A DNA stretch of 64,000 bases from assembly GCF_047511655.1 (NCBI RefSeq), contig NC_133394.1, positions 54,220,501 to 54,284,500 of the forward strand, written 5' to 3'. The notes below the pieces were generated by a model. That model did no database searches, was not told where the DNA came from, and worked only from the letters and a program-made list of their open reading frames with translations. The stretch is from Castor canadensis. Taxonomy: Eukaryota > Chordata > Mammalia > Rodentia > Castoridae. Within the stretch, counting starts at the first letter, position 1; every line of letters begins with the position of its first letter. Shown one piece after another: positions 11,120 to 22,474 of this stretch. The position numbers and the translations under genes were made by a program.

Positions 11120-11386
11120 GAGGAAGCCAAGTTGCCACATGTAGAGGTCATGTGAAAGGCTTGCTAGCCACATATCTGTCCATGTGTGGTGACTGCATGG
11201 TGAGTTTCAGATGTCTCAGTCTCAGCCTTGAAATCACCCCAGCTTTGAAGTACAGTGAATGCAGTAGTTGTCTACCTGCTTGTGCTGTGCACAGACATGG
11301 GTGAACTAAATGCATACTGTTGTTATTTTAAGCCACATGTTTTGCAGTGGTTTGTTACACACATAGCAAGAGACAATGAGAACATG
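11120..11386 (+). mobile_element. MLT1-like MaLR LTR
   Basis: The right end, 'gttattttaagccacatgtt' followed by 'gtggtttgttacacacatag', closely follows the conserved 3' end of MLT1-type LTRs. The middle ('cagtctcagccttgaaatca') is diverged. It is an ancient solitary LTR with no internal sequence beside it. Confidence 0.6.
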
Positions 11387-11924
11387 TGAACCTAACCCTA
11401 AACACAAGTCAGTAGATTCGTTTTCCCTATTTTTACAATAGAAGGCATGCATTTTTTCTATATTTTTTTATCCCTGCATGAAAAGATATGCAGTTTTATC
11501 TTTCCCTTTCACACGAACATGTAAGTTTTGTAATTACTTTAAGACTGGACCAAAACAAATACTGAGAGCAGCCACAAAAGCATTACCTGAATATGATTTG
11601 TTCCAGTATCAGGTAGTGCAATGGCATGAATGTGCTTCCCAGCCCAAGGTATGGGGTTGATGACTTATAGCAAAAGAACACATATGGAGATGACACAGCT
11701 GATTGTGAATGATGGTAGGCTTAACAGGACAGAGAGGTGGTATTTCCAGCAAACATTAGTATCTTGTTCTTACTCATTGTGCCCTTGGGCATGAGAAAAG
11801 CTCTGTGACTGTACTTCTAGAATATTAGAGGCATTTTGATTCAAAGAACACATGACTAAGCATGAAGAATGCAAATTAGTGATTCTTCTGACTGTATTCA
11901 GATCTCTAAATATGATGATATAAA
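11387..11924. other. Unique sequence, nothing recognised
   Basis: No supportable gene, RNA or repeat. Confidence 0.4.
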
Positions 11925-12262
11925 CATTTAATCATCTCTTTTGTGTATTTGGTCCCTCTCCTGTGTCAGGCACTGTGCTATGTACTTGGGTCACCAACGT
12001 GAACAAGGCACACACCCTGTCCACAGGAAGCTTGAACGTGGAGGAAGACTAGACAAATATATGCACAGTTTTAATAAGGATGATAAAGGAAGACTGCAGT
12101 GGAGTGAAATACAGAGGTCTGTGAGAGTTCAGCACATAAGCCAGTTTGAGGAGTTTCAGGAAGATTTTCAGGAGAAAGTGGGATCTAAATCCAGACCTGA
12201 AGGAAGATTAGTATGTGAAGGAAGAGATGGATGGGAAGGTGAGGATAGGTAAGTGCAGCCTC
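11925..12262 (+). mobile_element. Ancient mammalian repeat (L2/MIR-era family)
   Basis: 'ctgtgtcaggcactgtgcta' (11960) followed by 'gtgaacaaggcacacaccct' matches a very common old mammalian repeat (tgtgccaggcactgtgctaggcactggggatacagcagtgaacaa). The following text keeps its order ('ttgaggagtttcaggaagat', 'aaatccagacctgaa'). The 103-codon frame at 11941-12252 lies wholly in it and is not a gene. The same family occurs at about 51.2 kb. Confidence 0.65.
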
Positions 12263-13035
12263 GGTAGGGATTGGCTAGAGAGGAAACACTTCATGCAGAA
12301 GATGGTGTTTAAATGATCAAAAGCAAGACATTGCAACACCATTAGTGCTTTTTTAAAAATAAAAGCCCTTATTTCCTCTTAACTAGTTGATTGGTTTTTT
12401 ATTTATTTTTAGTAGAATGCTAAGAGATGTGAAGCCCTGTATAGTTGTCAAACACTATGGAGTTTCCCCTAGTGCCTACTGAGGAAATTTGAATCAAGAA
12501 ATTGTATAACCATATCTATACTTTGAAAATATAAGAGAAAAACCACTTTACTTGCATCATGTGGACCAAGATAGAAAGGGCTTAATTCAAATAAACAGTT
12601 TTTGGCTACATGCTACCAATGAGGAGGGAGAATGACCTCTAATAATTCTCTCAATGCAGTTCCTCCCTTAGGTCCTGTGTTGGGGAGTTGTCTCTCATAT
12701 TTCCCTTTGCGTGGGTCCAGACACTATGCCACTCAAGTCCCCAAATATCAACTCAGCTATTCATTTTCCCTCCTTTCTGCTATTTGATTCTGCTTTCTGC
12801 TAGCTATCATGAGTGAGGAGTGAAAAATAATTACCATGTTATTAATAGTTAATTATGAGATAAAGATCAGATAATAATACTGTGGTAGTCTCTGAACATT
12901 TCTCAAACCTTTTTACAAATTCAGCTGTCTCTTTAGTTTAAGGTAAGGCTTTAAGTAACACAATGAATAAACCAAGTAAATATTTTGATGCTTAATTCTT
13001 TGCAAAGAGATAATATATACAATATTTAAATGTTC
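12263..13035. other. Unique sequence, nothing recognised
   Basis: Single-copy-looking DNA. No feature supported. Confidence 0.4.
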
Positions 13036-13036
13036 T

Positions 13037-13115
13037 TTTTTTTTTTTTTGGTGGGATTGGGGTTTGAAATCACCTGCTTGCAAAGCAGGTGCTGTACTGC
13101 TTGAGCCGTGCCTCA
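13037..13115 (-). mobile_element. ID-like SINE, minus strand
   Basis: The poly-T A-tail (13037-13050) is followed by 'ggtgggattggggtttgaaa' and the anticodon-stem palindrome 'cacctgctt'-'gca'-'aagcaggtg' near 13072-13092, then 'actgcttgagccgtgcctca'. The anticodon-arm symmetry inherited from tRNA is unusually clear here. Confidence 0.75.
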
Positions 13116-13137
13116 AATCAAAGTTAATGTATTTTTG

Positions 13138-13264
13138 ATGCTGAGTGTGGTGGTGCATGCCTGTAATCTCAGCACTTGGGAGGCTGAGGCAGAAGAATCA
13201 GAGTTCAAGCTTACAGAGCAAGACCCTGCCTCAAAAAATAAGAAGAGAAAGAAAGAAAGAAAAT
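13138..13264 (+). mobile_element. B1-like (7SL-derived) SINE
   Basis: 'gagtgtggtggtgcatgcct', 'gtaatctcagcacttgggag' and 'gcaagaccctgcctcaaaaa' give the order of a B1 monomer. It ends in an A-rich tail containing a GAAA microsatellite. Confidence 0.85.
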
Positions 13265-13507
13265 TATTTCTAAACCTTAACTAAAAATATCAAATGTTGT
13301 CATTTCCTTTTGTGATCCTGTGCAGCTAACATTTTGACAACTAATCTAGGAATGTAAGTAATTGTTATACCAGACATTTGAAGTTTATTTGCATCAATAA
13401 TGTTAAATAGATTTATTGTGTGTGTTGTGTTTCACAGTTGCTAAATTAAGAAATGACTGATTTGGACCTTTCTGAAGAAGGAATTAAAGCAAGAATTGTT
13501 AGGTTAA

Positions 13508-13685
13508 AGCCAGGTTTGTGCCTGTAATCCTAGCTACTTTGGAGGCTAAGATCAGGGGAATCACAGTTCCAGGCTAACCTGGGCAAAAAGTGAGATCCCA
13601 AAGGCATGGCTCAAGCAGTAAAGCATCTGCCTAGCAAAATGAAGTCCTGAGTTCACATCCATTCAGATGCCAATGCTGTCAAAAA
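13508..13685 (+). mobile_element. Composite SINE, forward, degraded
   Basis: The 7SL-like head 'tgtaatcctagctactttgg' is joined to the ID-like part 'catggctcaagcagtaaagc' and 'cctgagttcacatcc'. The head-tail order is as in the other composite copies, with internal deletions. Confidence 0.75.
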
Positions 13686-14279
13686 TTGTTGGGGGTTAGT
13701 GTGCAGTGTTTCGTCAGTGGAACTGCAGGATGTACTTGAAAGCTGGTAAGACCCAGGTCAGGAGAGGACTCAAGAAGGACTGTCCTGTAGATATGTCACT
13801 TTTCAGTAGTATCTGGAAACAGTTACATTAGGTGATCAGTTTTGGTGGTTGGAGGACATCATCCAGACTCTATAAAGCTAACATACGGGATCCATGATAA
13901 GAACATGCACTTTTGTGTGTCTATACCTATAATCATTCACAGTTCATTAAAATGGTTGTTCAACTAGAAAGATCCACCTTTTCCACTTTGCAACACACCA
14001 AGCATATATAAAAGGAAATATAGTCCATGGACTTGTTTACATATTCTGAGTCAGAAATCTGCCTCTAGCATTTACTAGGTATATGGCACTAGATAACAAT
14101 GACCAGTTCTTAATTTAACATGTATACATTGCTTGAATGCCATGCATCTGATTCCAGTAGAGGGATCATAGCATTTTCAGGCTAACGCAGAAAGGGAACA
14201 AGCAAGGAGGGAATCTCAACAAAGTCTGATAAGGACAACCACAGAAAAATGTTCAGCAGCTTCATTGACAACATTTGTG
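13686..14279. other. Unique sequence, nothing recognised
   Basis: No supportable feature. Confidence 0.4.
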
Positions 14280-14365
14280 TAGTATATACCTTACATAGAC
14301 AGATTGTTTTAGCTCTCACAAGCACCTTATGAGGTAGGCAGGAAGTAGTTCTTGCTTTGTGGTGT
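14280..14365 (-). mobile_element. Possible MIR-like fragment
   Basis: 'tctcacaagcaccttatgag' plus 'gtaggcaggaagt' resembles the reverse complement of the MIR 3' region (ctcacaacaaccctatgaggtaggt). It is short and diverged. Confidence 0.4.
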
Positions 14366-14679
14366 TTAAATTTCAAATGATGTTTGAGTCCTTCCTTAAG
14401 ATAAAAGAACACAAAATTGCAAATACAAGTACAACTATTCATTAGAATTTGAAATATTGTATTGTGGTTTTTATTGCAATTATAAATTACCCATATTTTA
14501 AAAGATAATTAATACTACCAACATCATAAAATCAGCAAATTTTGTTAGATAATTGCCAATATACATATATAACACTTTCACACAAATTATTGATTGCATA
14601 ATCTTTAATCACCTCTTCATGTAATAGTACTTTTATAGTATTAATTATAGAGTATTAAATTTCAAAAATGGTCTCCACT

Positions 14680-14990
14680 TTCACCCCTACCTGTATCATC
14701 ACCTTTGCAATGCAATCCTATTTTGACTTTAGGCTCAATCATATGACTGAATTTGGCTAATAAAATGTTACCAAGTTTGAATCAAGTAAAGGCTTGAAAA
14801 TTGCTTTCACAGTTCTGCTTTCTCTCTGTTGCACTTCTGCTTTTGCAGCAATAACATACTTAGACTATTTTTAAGAGACATACAGAGCAGAGCCCATTCA
14901 CCCTAGTTATCACAGCCAAAGCCAATCTGGATCAGCCTACATACTACTCAGCTAGCTATCCATTGGTACAGGAGGAAATCAAACCAAAAT
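14680..14990 (+). mobile_element. Possible MLT1-like LTR
   Basis: 'gaatttggctaataaaatgt' and 'ctgctttctctctgttgcac', followed by text reminiscent of 'cagccaaagccaatctggat', have the order of MLT1-group LTRs. The termini are not clear. Confidence 0.4.
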
Positions 14991-15798
14991 CAAAAGAGCC
15001 AGAGGGTCAGCTTCCATCTGATTCCATTCTTATAACTAAGAAGGCTTATAGTTGAATGCCACTGAGGAGTAGCCATTGTTCCTCCACAGCCTTATTGAAG
15101 CAATGGGTATTGACACAGAGAGAATAGAAAATTTTCTTCACCATGGCTGATCAGCAACCAATTACTATTATTTATTTAGAAAAGCTCCTAAGAAAATATA
15201 CTGGCAGTGTTCATAGTGGTTTTGTAATGTCATCTTTAGTAAACTAATCATTGGTCTTAGCAATATAACTTTTTGGGATTGTTGTCAAATTTGTTTAACA
15301 ACAATTTATTTGACCTTCAAGTTTCTTTACTATTTGTCATAGATATAACTGCTTTTTGTATCAATGGTGCTGCTATTTGTGCCCTAAAAACACAGGAATT
15401 TGTGTAAGATTTATTTTGCATTCTAAAAGTCAAACTAGAACAAAAAGGCAGCTAGCACATTAGTATTTGTATTTGTTGCATCACTGAATCTATGGGAGTT
15501 TATTCCTCTGCTTAAATTTTTACACATCTGATTAGAAGAGTTTTCCACAAACTGTCTTCTGGCTTTGTACATTTCACACCTTGATGCTCCCCCAGCCATG
15601 TATTTATGATGCCATATCCTGCAGAACATGTTTATATTTAGCCAAGACCTCTTGCTTAATAGACTATCTGCATCCCATAACACCTGGTGAGTTGCCACAT
15701 GGGACAGTAAGAATATTCCTGGCAGCTATTGTTATGTGGGGACACTCAGTGAAATTGAGTTATTCACACACAAAGTGATTGTGAAACATATGAGTGCA
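14991..15798. other. Unique sequence, nothing recognised
   Basis: Open frames of 87 and 65 codons overlap on opposite strands near 15435-15778 without any recognisable motif. Confidence 0.4.
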
Positions 15799-15813
15799 AT
15801 TTTCTATACTCAA

Positions 15814-15873
15814 ATTATATATAATATATATATTATATATATAATATATATATTATATATATGTAATATATAT

Positions 15874-15905
<32 letters not shown>
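15814..15905. repeat. (AT)n tract with palindromic units
   Basis: About 90 bp of almost pure A/T alternation, with AATATATAT-type interruptions and one G. It is bounded by near-identical 17-bp direct repeats (15799-15815 'attttctatactcaaat' and 15916-15932 'attttctgtactcaaat'). Confidence 0.9.
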
Positions 15906-15932
15906 CTCAAATTAAATTTTCTGTACTCAAAT

Positions 15933-16920
15933 GAAATGTATACATCCCTGTAGCTGGGCCTCAAAAATGTCTATGAGAATTGCAACAGAAGAAGAAAGCC
16001 AAAGAAACATCTTACTTTTGGAACTTTTTCAAAAAGATATGGCTAAGTAAACACATTGTTAGGACCCCTCCTCCCAGAGCTTTGAAGGAGCCTAAAGTAT
16101 AAATTTCATTTGGTGCTAGTAATGTCTTGTTTTTATAGTTTAGAGTGTTAGTAAGATTAATTTGTTTTGGGTCAGTTTTTCTCAGGGAAAAAAATGAGAC
16201 TAAAACCCAAGCTCTCTAAATTTAGGGTGTAGACATTTTAGCTATCCTAGGAGCAAGAAAAGGTTTGTCATTGTCATAAATAAGGTAATGATGGTGAAGA
16301 AGGAGCAAATGGTGTTTAGAAGAAAGCATCAACTTAGTTCTTACTAATTTGATAAGTTGGTGAAGAAAACCTGGAAGTTCAGCTTGGACCACTTGCAACC
16401 AGAGATAAAACAGTTTCCAGCTGTGAAGAAGAACGACAAGAGACTGGGACCCAGCAGGGCCAGATAGGTGAGAGAGTTGACTCTGGGTTGGAGGCTTGTT
16501 GATTACTTGAGAAGAAAAATCCTGAACTGAAGGAAGGAGGTGCTGAAAGGTGGATTGAGTGGATAAAGGAGATTGCAGATTTAGTGATTAAGTGGCAATT
16601 ATAAGATGCTAAGTATTTCATGGTGGTAGATTAAGTCTAGGGCAAACTTTAAGTGAGTCTTTAGGGTTAATAAGAAACTAGTTTTGAGATGTTAAAGAAT
16701 AGACAACTGGGGGGAAAGATTAAAAGAAAAAATTTAAGCAAAATAATACAGGACTAATGAAGGTAAGAAAGAAATTAATTTGCTCTTGTTCAAAACCTTC
16801 TACTATTTTAAAACTATTATTAAATCCCTTCAAACTTCTGTGTTTACCCAAAGTAAAGCTTAAGACCTTCACCAAACAACCTTCCTAACCTTACACAGCT
16901 GCTTCTAAACCTATACTGGG
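15933..16920. other. Unique sequence, nothing recognised
   Basis: No supportable feature. Confidence 0.4.
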
Positions 16921-16924
16921 GTTC

Positions 16925-17222
16925 TGTTTCATTGTAAATGGAAAACATGGTAAGTCAAAAATGCATATAATACTCCTAACCTACATCAGAGCTTAGCCTA
17001 GCCTACCTTTAATGTATTCAGAACACTTACATTCGCCGAAACTTGGGCAAAATTACCTGACACAAACCCTATTTTATAATAAAATGCTAAATATCTCATG
17101 TAATGTATTTAAAAGATAAAAATTCAAAGGATGGTTTCTACTGAATGTGTATAGCTTCCACGCCACCACAAAATCAAAACATATTGTTGAGTCACCATAA
17201 GCAGGTGACCATCTGTAGTAAT
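16925..17222. mobile_element. Probable DNA-transposon-derived MER element
   Basis: 'ggtaagtcaaaaatgcatat', 'agagcttagcctagcctacc', 'gggcaaaattacctgacaca' and the end 'agcaggtgaccatctgta' match the order of a common non-autonomous mammalian DNA-transposon repeat. I recall the sequence but not the exact family name, so I leave it unnamed. Confidence 0.5.
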
Positions 17223-17966
17223 TTTTGCCCTAGGTTATCTCATTTTCAATTCCAGAATCTCCAAATGAGCCCGTTATAAACCTTCTAATAATGATCTGGA
17301 AAAGGTCAGAAATGGAGACAGAACTTTATTCTTACTGGGATGGGGCATCACCCCCACTTCATGACATTCAAAGATACAGGGTAAGCTAGTTAGCATCTCC
17401 GAAATCAGTACTAGCATTGTTTCCAGAGCCTATGAGTCTATGTTCATGATTACTGGCATGAAGTCTAAACCAGATGCACTTGTTTCTTAGGACACAAGGA
17501 CTAAAGCACTGACAATGACAATGTATGGTGGACTTTATTCTTTTGACATACTCTGCAAGAAATAGCTGTAATAAACTAGAGTAGTAGAAGGACATGCAGA
17601 GGTTTATTTTTCTTGACCAAACAGTGAAAACAGAGCTCTCATCTTTTCTTCAGTTGACTCTCTACTTAGACTGTATTTTTCCCTGGGTAAAAGAATCACC
17701 AGGTTAAAATGAAATGGAATACAAGAGGCAATCTAAATGACCTCCTTAGTCCCTTGGTGTACTTATTGGTCTGATGGATTACATCTTGTGAAGTGATAGA
17801 GCTGATACCAGAGATTCCTTTTCCAAAATGTCAGGAAATCATTAATCTCATGACACAAGTTATATCAAAGGAAACACATGATGTTCTTGGTTTCCTGAGG
17901 AAAATTTCAGCTTACATCTAAACTTCCAGCTGCATTTTCAAAAAAAAAAAAAAAAACCAAATAAAA
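17223..17966. other. Unique sequence with an A-run, upstream of U1 copy
   Basis: A run of about 17 A at 17940-17956 lies just upstream of the U1 insertion. I saw no proximal sequence element-like promoter at the expected distance; the upstream DNA is mostly A-rich. Confidence 0.45.
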
Positions 17967-18166
17967 ATCACAGGGCATACTTACCTGGCAGGGGAGATAC
18001 CATGATCACGAAGGTGGTTTTCTCAGGGTGAGGCTTATCCATTGCACTCCGGATGTGCTGACCCTTGTGATTTCCCCAAATGTGGGAAACTCGACTGCAT
18101 AATTTGTGGTAGTGGGGGACTGCGTTCGCACTCTCCCCTATAAAGGAAAAAAAAAGATCACAGGGC
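17967..18166. repeat. Target-site duplication of the U1 insertion
   Basis: The 10-bp 'atcacagggc' occurs at 17967-17976 and again at 18157-18166. The coordinates given span the pair and the insertion between them. The left copy is preceded by A residues, as expected for an L1 endonuclease target. Confidence 0.9.
17977..18140 (+). pseudogene. RNU1: U1 snRNA retropseudogene, full length (164 nt)
   Basis: The 164 bases align end to end with vertebrate U1 snRNA, which base-pairs with 5' splice sites in the spliceosome. The 5' end 'atacttacctggcaggggag', the loop 'attgcactccggatgtgctg' and the Sm site 'aatttgtgg' (18101-18109) are intact. Against human U1 as I remember it, I count seven differences, all transitions: U1 positions 47, 53, 89, 92, 154, 157 and 164. 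Several are CpG decay, as expected of an untranscribed copy. It is flanked by direct repeats 'atcacagggc' (17967-17976 and 18157-18166), with an A-rich tail 'taaaggaaaaaaaaag' before the second. That is the signature of L1-driven retroposition of a polyadenylated RNA. No U1 promoter elements are visible upstream. The 66-codon minus-strand frame here is an artefact of the RNA sequence. Confidence 0.93.
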
Positions 18167-18600
18167 AATGAGATTGTCAGCTGTTTGGAGAGTCTAGATC
18201 AAATGATTTTAGTGGGGAAATGGCTTGCTAATACTTTTTAGTCTAGTTTTGGCTGTTTTTCTTTTTTTATAAAAAGACCTAATAAGTGCTACTTTGAACT
18301 GTCGAAAGAAACAAGTGACCTTAGAGAGTCTGCTTTCACTTTCTAATAAGAATAAAATGAGCCAAATGTGATTAAGGAATGTTTTTATGGCAAAAAAAAA
18401 AAAAAACCCTTTCACTGTTTTTATAGAATATTTTATTTTTGCAAGTTACCTATTTCCAATCATTTTAAAGTTTACAAAATTTTTCCATAAATCAGAATTC
18501 CTTTTGCCAGTACAATAAAAGCTACTTGGTTGTTAGGGCACATTCTGTTGCTGCAATTTGTATTTTACTAGCAGAATCTAAATCATTAAAAATTAAATAT
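18167..18600. other. Unique sequence with an A-run
   Basis: It contains an A14 run near 18391-18404 but no element body that I can assign to it. Confidence 0.4.
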
Positions 18601-18738
18601 AGCTGGGTGTGGTAATCCCAGCATGCAAAAGACTAAGGAAGGATGACTGTGAGTTCAAAACCAGTGTGGGCTACACAGTGAGTTTGTGACCAGCTTTAGC
18701 TACATAGCAAGACCCTCTCTCAAAACAAACAAAAAACG
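18601..18738 (+). mobile_element. B1-like SINE
   Basis: 'agctgggtgtggtaatccca', 'actgtgagttcaaaaccagt', 'gggctacacagtgagtttgt' and 'agcaagaccctctctcaaaa' follow the rodent B1 order, with an A-rich tail. Confidence 0.9.
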
Positions 18739-19473
18739 AATAGGAATACAATTGTTTTCAAAGCATACAAATATTTTAAAAGATTTTCATACAAGTGTAA
18801 ATTACAGTGTAAAAATAAAAACATTAGAGTTATTTTCATAAACATTATTAGTGTTCTTTTTAGATATTCAAAGTAATGAAAATTGAAATGTAAAATGTTA
18901 ATATTAGACACAAAAAAGTTATTTAAATAAAGCTAAAATTTTAATTAAATTTTTTAATTAAAAAACAAACAATTTTAGAGTTCAGTGTCCATCTAGTTGC
19001 TAATGCAAACAGTAAGTGTTCCTTTCAAACATGTGATTTCTAAATCTTTCATATACAAACTTAAGATGAATATAAATTATTTACTCACAGGCTCTACAAA
19101 ACTGCTGTAAATTCCAGGCTAATTTGTAAATGCTTTCAGAAGTGCAAATTCGAACACAAAGAATAGAAAGAAAATGAACACTTGGAGCTACCAAGAAACA
19201 GCACTTCATTACACATAGTGTCTGACACATGATTGGGGCACAAAAAATGTATTGACTATTAATGATGTAACACAAGTAGTAGTTGTCTAACTGACATGTA
19301 TTTAGCAAAATATTTGATCAAGGTACATCTTAAGCCACACAATTGAACTCTGTATCTTGGCTTCTAGTTTCAAGGAAAGAAACAAAATTTGATATAAAGC
19401 TTGACACTTTATCTTTTTCCACACTTAACAAGGCTAGAAGTATCACTGATAGAGCTTTAAGAAGCAATCTTTG
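18739..19473. other. Unique AT-rich sequence
   Basis: No supportable feature. Confidence 0.4.
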
Positions 19474-19602
19474 CTGGACTGGGTGGCGTATACTTGTAGT
19501 TCTGGCACTTGGGAGGCTGAGCCAGGAGGATAACCCGACCCCAGGAGTTCAAGGCCAGCCTGATCAACATACTGAGACCTCATCTAATAATAAAAAACGA
19601 AT
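19474..19602 (+). mobile_element. 7SL-derived SINE (B1/FLAM-like)
   Basis: 'ggactgggtggcgtatactt', 'gcacttgggaggctgagcca', 'gaccccaggagttcaaggcc' and 'agcctgatcaacatactgag' give a 7SL-monomer layout. It keeps 'ggagttcaaggccagcctga', close to ancestral 7SL monomers. The 91-codon frame across it is fortuitous. Confidence 0.85.
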
Positions 19603-20590
19603 GACTCTTTGCACTTAGTTGTCATATATTCATTTTTACTTCCTTGCTATTTGCCCTTTTTAATTTCTCCACTTATCAAACAGAAATTGATGAAGATCAC
19701 ATTTTCTGTTGCTTTGATTTTCAAAGTGGATCTTTAAAAAAATATGGGTTGAGTGATAGAAGAGAAAGAGTGGAGTTGATCAGAAAGTTTTTGTGTTTTT
19801 GTAAAGAAAGCTCTTCATACCATCTGTTACAAGTGCCTCTAGAAAGCTAGGCTCTTTCTTGTCCAGAAAGGAAAGCACAGTTGAATTTAAAGAGCTTTTA
19901 AGGTGGTAATGGCATTTGGAAATGGTTTTAACATTATATCAGAAACCACCCCCAATAAAATAACTTACCTTGAAACTGTCAAAAATATCTCCCAGCTTCT
20001 CCATGGAGAGGCAGGCTTTATTAGTTGAGGTGGAACAATTTATAGAAAAGGCGATTACTCTAAGGGCATTGGGATGGTATCCTGCTTTTTCTAGTTATTT
20101 GCTAATTCCTTTATCCTCCCAGAGATGGAATTAGGAGGATAGAGGCCCCACATCTTTCTCTGTTCTCGCTTGTGGGCTAGTTATACCAATCAGAATTTCC
20201 TAAAAATTTCCCAAAACTTTCTGGTCAGACCACAAAGGAAGATCCACAGTCAGATTAAAATACCCTAAATTCATTTCCAACTGAATGCAGATGATCTGAG
20301 GCCTCCCTCCTTACGGAAGATATTTCCAAATGTCCAACAAATGAACAAGTCTCTGAAAATAAGGTAACAACTCATGTCTGAAAAGGGATGTCTCATAGTC
20401 TCAAATGTGGCTTATGGATATTATTTAGCATTTTTATTTTCAGTGGTCAGATCTTAAAAGCCCCTGACATAAATAAGAAAAATAAAGCAAAGCAAAATAA
20501 AATAAAAATAATCAGTATACCTGGGTAGTCTCCTAAAGACCCTTAGACTGTTGGAATTGTAATAAATCTAGGAGGTCTTTGAAAAAATTA
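19603..20590. other. Unique sequence, nothing recognised
   Basis: No supportable feature. An A-rich stretch with AAAATAAA-type units lies near 20475-20512. Confidence 0.4.
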
Positions 20591-20722
20591 CTTATTAGCA
20601 AAAATTAATTTTTCAAAGGGGTTTCATGTGATATTTGCATACATGCATGTAATATACTTTGATCAAATTCACCCCATCTGTATTACTCTTTCTTAACCCC
20701 TTCCCTCCTCCCTCAGAGTTCT
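20591..20722 (-). mobile_element. L1 3' end fragment, minus strand
   Basis: 'aaaggggtttcatgtgatat', 'atacatgcatgtaatatact' and 'ctttcttaaccccttccctc' are the complement of an L1 3' UTR end in this genome. The C-rich tract is the degenerate counterpart of the G-rich tract seen at 56.6 kb. Confidence 0.65.
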
Positions 20723-22474
20723 TTTTAAGTATAGCATTTTTTTCAAAAGAAAAAAAATAGCACTGAGAGATAATGCCAAGGGTACTGGCATAGCATTAGA
20801 CTTTGACAGCAGTAAGAGTTGGGGAGAAGTAGAGGAAGTATAGTATGGTAGAAAGATCAGAGATTATGTTAAGGGGTAAGTAAGTCTCAACATAACTGAG
20901 CTATTTTCTCCCTTTCCAGAGTGAGGCATGCTACCTTCTAATGAATCAGATAAAATAGTATAGAAAATGTTTAACACATAGCAGATGCATCGTAAGCATA
21001 GATGTTTTTTACTTTTACCAATTAAGCATTCTTGAACTTCATACCCTTTTATAAGATCCCATATAAGGGCACTGAATAAAGGGAAATGTGTAGCAATAAT
21101 TTAAAAAAAAATAAAAACTCTCTGACTTAGAAAATGCTTACTTCCATAACTTTGGGTGACATTGATTCATTACTATGGGACTCAAAAACCAGTGATGGAA
21201 TGGAAGTGTCCTTTCTGAGCAAAACACATGAATAAAAGTTACACACCTAAAAGTTTTATACACACATATAAAAGTATGTGCTTATAGGGTTAACTAGATA
21301 TGAGTTTAATTGTAACTGATTCTACTCTTTTCTGACTCATAAGCAACATTAAGTAACTTCCTGTACTCTATCAAAATGAGTTCTCTTTCTGCCCATCCCT
21401 GCACCCTACAGCCTGAGAACCTGCTCCTACTTCAGAAGTTGAGTCACCGCCTTTATTTTAAAGACTGTTTCTGCCAACAGATTTGTTCATTCAATTTCAG
21501 CAAAGATTCACAAAGTCAGGTTGTTCTATTTGAGTAGTATCAGAAATAATGCTAGCATATATTAAAGGACAATATCAAAGAAATAGAAAAGTAATTTTGA
21601 AAATCATATAATCAAAGAAAATGAGTATAAAATTCAAACTAAAAGAAAAATACCAACATTTCCCTATCCCTCACAGTTGAATTCAGCTGCAATTTTTGAT
21701 TTGCAAAAGGAAGTAGTGATTCATCTTAGTTCATAATGGCCCCAAAGTGCTAAATTCTTCTTGCTTTACTTAATCACAGACTCTAGGGAGACCTGAGAGA
21801 TGTGGATTAGTGATGTACAAATTGTTTTTATCCTTTTTGGTTCTATCAGCTAAAATACATGACCTTTTGTTGATTTAATGGATTTTAAATTAAAAGGAAG
21901 GATAATTTTTATAATTAAAATTATAAGTTCATGTAGAATTAAGCAATAGAGACATTAACAATAGAATTTGACTTATAACATGAAGCAAAAAGTCAATTTT
22001 AGTGAATTTACTAGTTTCAGTATTTTTTTACAAACTTGAAAAGGGAATTGCTATGCTAAAAATGTAATATAGATCTATGAAAAGAAAGGTAATTATAAAT
22101 ATGTTGCGATGTCTGTGGTTGTATCAGATACTTCTTGTCCAGACCTGTAGCTGTGATTTGAAGCAGGCTATACCCATGTTTGCACAGTCATTACCTGACA
22201 GCCTTGCTTAGACCATGTTATGGACCTCGTGGTATGGTAACCCACTTGGAACTCACACGTCACCTGGAAGTGCTAGAGAGTGAACACCCATGGAGCATGC
22301 ATGACCACTGAAGGATGGGCTGATAGAATGCTTTCTTCTTTCATACCCTAGATGCACAGTTCTGCTACACATTTCATAAGGTTTCTCAGAAAGTCGCTGA
22401 GAAGAGCATCAGTTGGCCATAGAAGTGACCAGTATATCCTTAAATTGGCTTTTGTTCTTCCCTGCTTGACTTCC
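20723..22474. other. Unique sequence, nothing recognised
   Basis: AT-rich. I saw no convincing exon, RNA or repeat. Confidence 0.4.

Noticed and set aside
11941-12252. 103-codon plus-strand frame, hydrophilic, gene-like in composition
   Set aside because: Lies in an ancient dispersed repeat also present at 51.2 kb.
17968-18168. 66-codon minus-strand frame with apparent splice sites, looking like a conserved coding exon
   Set aside because: It is the antisense of a U1 snRNA copy; the donor-like site is the complement of the U1 5' end and the acceptor-like tract is the A-tail. Kept only as a potential exonisation site.
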